Source of the DNA: Methylocella silvestris
GTDB taxonomy: Bacteria; Pseudomonadota; Alphaproteobacteria; Rhizobiales; Beijerinckiaceae
Reading direction: 5' to 3'
NCBI RefSeq assembly: GCF_002891535.1
Contig: NZ_PDZR01000020.1
Span: 21,083-85,082, forward strand
DNA: 64,000 nucleotides
Shown here: one piece after another, positions 61,038 to 64,000 of the stretch
How the letters are laid out: each line of letters opens with the position of its first letter
How positions within the stretch are numbered: position 1 is the first letter of the stretch
Program-made: the position numbers and the translations under genes
The notes under the pieces: generated by a model
Database searches by the model: none
Told to the model about the DNA's origin: nothing
Seen by the model: only the letters and a program-made list of their open reading frames with translations

Positions 61038-61769
61038 TCAGGCCTCTGGCGAACGCCTCTTGCGCGCAAACATGTTCAGCCCTTCGACCAGACCGGAGAA
61101 GGCCATCGCGGTATAGATGTAGCCCTTCGGGAAATGAAACCCGAAACCTTCGGCGATCAGCGTCGCGCCGATCAGCAGCAAGAAGCCCAGCGCCAGCATG
61201 ACGATGGTGGGGTTGCGATGGATGAAACTCGCCAACGGATCCGCGGCCAAGAGCATGGCGCCGACAGCGGTCAACACGGCGATGATCATGATCGGCAGAT
61301 GCTCCGTCATGCCGACCGCGGTGATGATGCTGTCGAGTGAAAAGACGAGGTCGAGGAGCAGGATCTGGAAGATCGCCGAGGAAAAGCTCGTCGGCGGCTT
61401 GATCTTCTCCTCGCCGCCTTCCATCGGATCGACGGCCTGATGGATTTCGCTCGTGGCCTTGTAGACCAGGAAAAGGCCGCCGGCGATCAGGATGATGTCG
61501 CGCCAGGAGAAACCCTGCCCGAGAACGCTTATCACCGGCGTCGTCAGGCGGATGATCGTCGAAATGGTGAACAGCAGGGCGATGCGCAGGATCAGCGACA
61601 GGCCGATACCGATGCGACGCGCCTTCGAGCGCTGGTGCTCCGGCAGTTTTTGCGAAACGATGGCGATGAAGACGAGATTGTCTATGCCAAGGACGACTTC
61701 CATGACGATGAGGGTCGCGAGCGCGAACCAGGCAGAGGGGTCTGCGGCCAGCGCCAGAAGATCGTTCAT
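61038..61769 (-). CDS. TerC family membrane protein
   Basis: A 243-residue inner-membrane protein with about seven hydrophobic segments. Family motifs are [20 protein letters not shown] near the N-terminus and [20 protein letters not shown] in the second half; the two GIDN and SLDS Asp-containing segments are conserved in TerC/Alx/YgdQ proteins. Members take part in metal (manganese) export or tellurium resistance; the group here is closest to YgdQ-type by length and opening. It lies just upstream of priA. Confidence 0.93.
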   Translation of the reverse strand: MNDLLALAADPSAWFALATLIVMEVVLGIDNLVFIAIVSQKLPEHQRSKARRIGIGLSLILRIALLFTISTIIRLTTPVISVLGQGFSWRDIILIAGGLFLVYKATSEIHQAVDPMEGGEEKIKPPTSFSSAIFQILLLDLVFSLDSIITAVGMTEHLPIMIIAVLTAVGAMLLAADPLASFIHRNPTIVMLALGFLLLIGATLIAEGFGFHFPKGYIYTAMAFSGLVEGLNMFARKRRSPEA

Positions 61770-61933
61770 GGGTCTCGAAACTCTGTGCGGGCGCCGTCGG
61801 GGCCGACGGCGCCTTCAAGGGCTTCGTGCAGGAAGCCGCAGACAGCGTCAAGATGGCGCCGGCGCGGACAGGATTACCATTCGGTAAGAAAGCCGCCCGG
61901 CTTCCTTACCGCTTCCTGCGCCCGACGCGCCGT

Positions 61934-62233
61934 TCAGGCGTGATCCTGGACTCCGCTGTGAACCTTGAACAGCACCTTGCCTTCACGCCACGAGAAGGCG
62001 CCCTGCGGGTCGGCGACGTCGATCTCGCGCTCGATGACGAGGCGGTCGCACAGCATGACAATGATGGCTTCGAGCGGCGCGGAGCGGTCATTTTCCTCCG
62101 TCATCCGGTCAATGGACATTTCGCCTTCCTCCTCGCCATCGACGAGATGGATAATGAAGACTTCCTCATGCCCCGGCGCGCCATGCGCGTTCACCCGAAA
62201 CGTCTCGCCGCGATATTCAAACTCACGCACCAT
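61934..62233 (-). CDS. conserved-looking small protein of unknown function
   Basis: A 99-residue acidic soluble protein. It begins MVREFEYRGETFRVNAHGAP, continues EEVFIIHLVDGEEEGEMSID, and ends in a beta-rich part (VADPQGAFSWREGKVLFKVH). I recognise no domain. A GTG start at 62251 would add six residues. The composition is protein-like and the reading frame is free of Arg-rich shadow character. It stands 160 bases upstream of terC on the same strand; no functional link is evident. Confidence 0.65.
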   Translation of the reverse strand: MVREFEYRGETFRVNAHGAPGHEEVFIIHLVDGEEEGEMSIDRMTEENDRSAPLEAIIVMLCDRLVIEREIDVADPQGAFSWREGKVLFKVHSGVQDHA

Positions 62234-62454
62234 GTCCGTCGATCTTTCCACTGGAGCGGGAATCCGCTTCCGTTTCGTCTGGCGGACGTCAAGCGCTGTG
62301 CGCCGGGATACCGGATCACTGCATAAACTGGCGTCAATTGCATAAATCCACGCCCGCGGCCGCCGCTATTTTATGCGCGCGATATATAGGCGCCGGCCGC
62401 AGCTGAGGTCAAGGCGGCGATCATACCGCAAGCCTCTCATTCTCGCACCGAGAG

Positions 62455-64000
62455 TCAGCCGTTGCCCTCAAGCCCCAGCGCCGCCCTCACCTTGCGCGAG
62501 AAGCCATAAATATCCTCGCTCAATTGCAGCTGGCCGTATTCGTTGACCTTGGCGGTGAAATATTCGAGGTGGATCGGGAGCGGCTTGGCGAGATGCACAT
62601 AGCGCTCCTTGCCGCCGATGAGCTTTTCCACGCGCTCCTCGCTCCAGCCCCTGCCAAGAACGGTCTGCGCAAAGCGGAACGGATCGTCGACCCTGACACA
62701 GCCATGGCTGAAGGCCCGCTTTTCCTGCTCGAACAGCGCGCGGGACGGCGTGTCGTGCAGATAGACCGCGTAATCATTGGGGAACATGAATTTGATGCGC
62801 CCCAGCGCGTTGCGCTCGCCGGGGGGCTGGCGGACGCTGAGCTTGCCGTCTTTCCAGGCCGCCTCATAGCCCATCCGATGCAGATAGTTCGGATTGGCCG
62901 CGATCTTCGGCATCATCTCTTTCTTGATGATCGACTGCGGCACCGTCCAATAGGGGTTGACGATCAGAAACTGCATCGTGTTGGAGAACACCGGCGTCGG
63001 CGTCTCCTCCTTGCCGACGACGACCCTGTTGCGCGAGACGACGGCGCCGTTCTCGATGACGGAAACCTCGAAATCGGGAATATTGACCTCGATACGGCTC
63101 TCGCCCATGTCGCGCGGCATCCAGCGCCAACGCTCCATATTGGCGAGGATCTCGGCCTCGACGCGGGATTGCTCACCGCCGGAGAGCAGGGCGATGGTGC
63201 GGGCGTTGAGCTGGCCGGAGCCTGGCAGGCCGTTCGCTTTCTGAAAATCGGCGACCGCGCTCGCGACCTGCGTGTCATAGATGAGATTTTCGGGCTCGCC
63301 CTCGCGCCCGTCGAGGCTGAGCCGCGAGCGGATCAGCGGCACGCGGCGATCGCGCATGCCGACTTTCAGGATCGGCCCGGTCGGAATTGCCGCCGCGCGG
63401 GCCACAGGCGCCGCCGCCCGGCGCGTCTCGTTGAGCTTTGCCCGGAGCGCCTGATAGGCCGGGTGCGGCGGATTGAACGCGAGCAGCGCCGCGCCAGCGT
63501 TCTGCCCGGCGCTCGAGACGGTCGCCAGCGCGACGGACGCGTCGGCGAGCTCCGGACGCAAACCAATCAGCGCCGAAATCTGGTGAGGATCGACCCGCGC
63601 GCCTGACGCCTGACGCGCATAGGAAACGATCGCGGCGCTGAGCGCGATGTCGGTGCCGGCGATCTCGTCATCGGCGCCGGAGGCCGTAAAACGCGGCGGC
63701 AGCTTGACCGACAGCCCGTCCTCGGCGGCAAGCTGAAGCCGTTGCAGCACCGGCCCGACCTCGGCGATCGGACTTCCCTCATGCGACCAGAGGGGCGCGA
63801 AGTCGCGCGCCGCATAGAAGGCGGCGACGGCGTCGTGCTCGCGCCGGCGCGAAGCCGAGACGCGATCCACGCCATCCGCCTCGGCGCGGGCTTCGAGCGC
63901 CGCCTTGATCGCGGCGTTAAGCGGGGGCAGTGGAGCCAGCGCCGGGATGGCGACGGTCTCGCCAACAGGCGCGGCGGCATTGGGCGGGGGGGGCGAATCA
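62455..64000 (-). CDS. L,D-transpeptidase, YcbB type (5' part outside window)
   Basis: At least 514 residues; the frame stays open to the right edge, so the N-terminus with any signal peptide is missing. The visible order is a Pro/Ala-rich linker (PPPPNAAAPVGETV), an LdtD-type scaffold domain (YAARDFAPLWSHEGSPIAEV), a peptidoglycan-binding domain (VASAVADFQKANGLPGSGQL) and the YkuD catalytic domain with FSHGCVRVDDPFRFA (Cys nucleophile). It would form 3-3 cross-links between meso-diaminopimelate residues in the periplasm. Proteins of this class in Rhizobiales contribute to polar-growth cell walls. Apparently monocistronic. Confidence 0.93.
   Translation of the reverse strand, partial: DSPPPPNAAAPVGETVAIPALAPLPPLNAAIKAALEARAEADGVDRVSASRRREHDAVAAFYAARDFAPLWSHEGSPIAEVGPVLQRLQLAAEDGLSVKLPPRFTASGADDEIAGTDIALSAAIVSYARQASGARVDPHQISALIGLRPELADASVALATVSSAGQNAGAALLAFNPPHPAYQALRAKLNETRRAAAPVARAAAIPTGPILKVGMRDRRVPLIRSRLSLDGREGEPENLIYDTQVASAVADFQKANGLPGSGQLNARTIALLSGGEQSRVEAEILANMERWRWMPRDMGESRIEVNIPDFEVSVIENGAVVSRNRVVVGKEETPTPVFSNTMQFLIVNPYWTVPQSIIKKEMMPKIAANPNYLHRMGYEAAWKDGKLSVRQPPGERNALGRIKFMFPNDYAVYLHDTPSRALFEQEKRAFSHGCVRVDDPFRFAQTVLGRGWSEERVEKLIGGKERYVHLAKPLPIHLEYFTAKVNEYGQLQLSEDIYGFSRKVRAALGLEGNG

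Overview
The window looks like chromosomal DNA of a high-GC alphaproteobacterium of the Rhizobiales (Hyphomicrobiales). Supporting signs are the mnmE-mnmG-rsmG-parA-parB block with perfect parS sites, a rhizobial-style cheY-cheA order, an Irr-type iron box before bacterioferritin, and frequent GTG/TTG starts. A Beijerinckiaceae/Methylocystaceae-like host (Methylocella-type) fits the mix of acetate permease, GrrA/GrrM peptide system and guanidine/urea-type nitrogen genes. That family assignment is inference only. No phage, IS element, rRNA, tRNA or CRISPR array was seen.

Layout. 1-5.2 kb: the edge of an XRE regulator, then an operon of DUF485 protein, acetate symporter ActP, a cyclic-nucleotide/CBS/DUF294 protein and a DnaQ-like exonuclease. 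5.3-15.8 kb (minus): a secreted glycerophosphodiesterase, thioesterase, GST, the TamB/TamA outer-membrane assembly pair and an NDH-2. 16-22.7 kb: DUF4105 and PepSY proteins, a divergent ClpP-fold protease, and a small polysaccharide cluster (glycosyltransferase, AT-rich FkbM methyltransferase, flippase), then a DUF1275 protein. 22.9-24 kb: an old-yellow-enzyme reductase.

24-33.8 kb (minus) is the clearest regulated system. It reads sigma-54-like promoter, guanidine-I (ykkC) riboswitch, ABC importer (three genes), two DUF1989 proteins, biotin carboxylase annotated as urea carboxylase in its family, and allophanate hydrolase. The riboswitch and the DUF1989 pair indicate guanidine rather than urea as substrate: import, carboxylation, deimination to allophanate, then hydrolysis to ammonia and CO2. 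The leader carries a hairpin that could alternate with a helix masking the Shine-Dalgarno sequence.

34-36.8 kb: oxidoreductases and small conserved proteins. 37.1-38.8 kb: a GrrA/GrrM radical-SAM cyclophane peptide system with 14 Trp residues in a 48-residue core. Convergent to it lies an unrecognised 77-residue gene with two W-x-D-L motifs. 39.4-46.4 kb: a GGDEF-EAL protein, Irr-boxed bacterioferritin, and a compact chemotaxis-like operon (STAS, CheY, CheA, soluble MCP-like protein). In the last gene a CheW N-terminus seems fused to an MCP signalling domain. 46.9-52.7 kb: the parB-parA-rsmG-mnmG-mnmE block with two parS sites, probably not far from the origin. 52.7-64 kb: a YyaL-like thioredoxin-domain protein, a choloylglycine-hydrolase-family enzyme, two exported proteins of unknown role, PriA, TerC, a small unknown protein and a cut-off L,D-transpeptidase.
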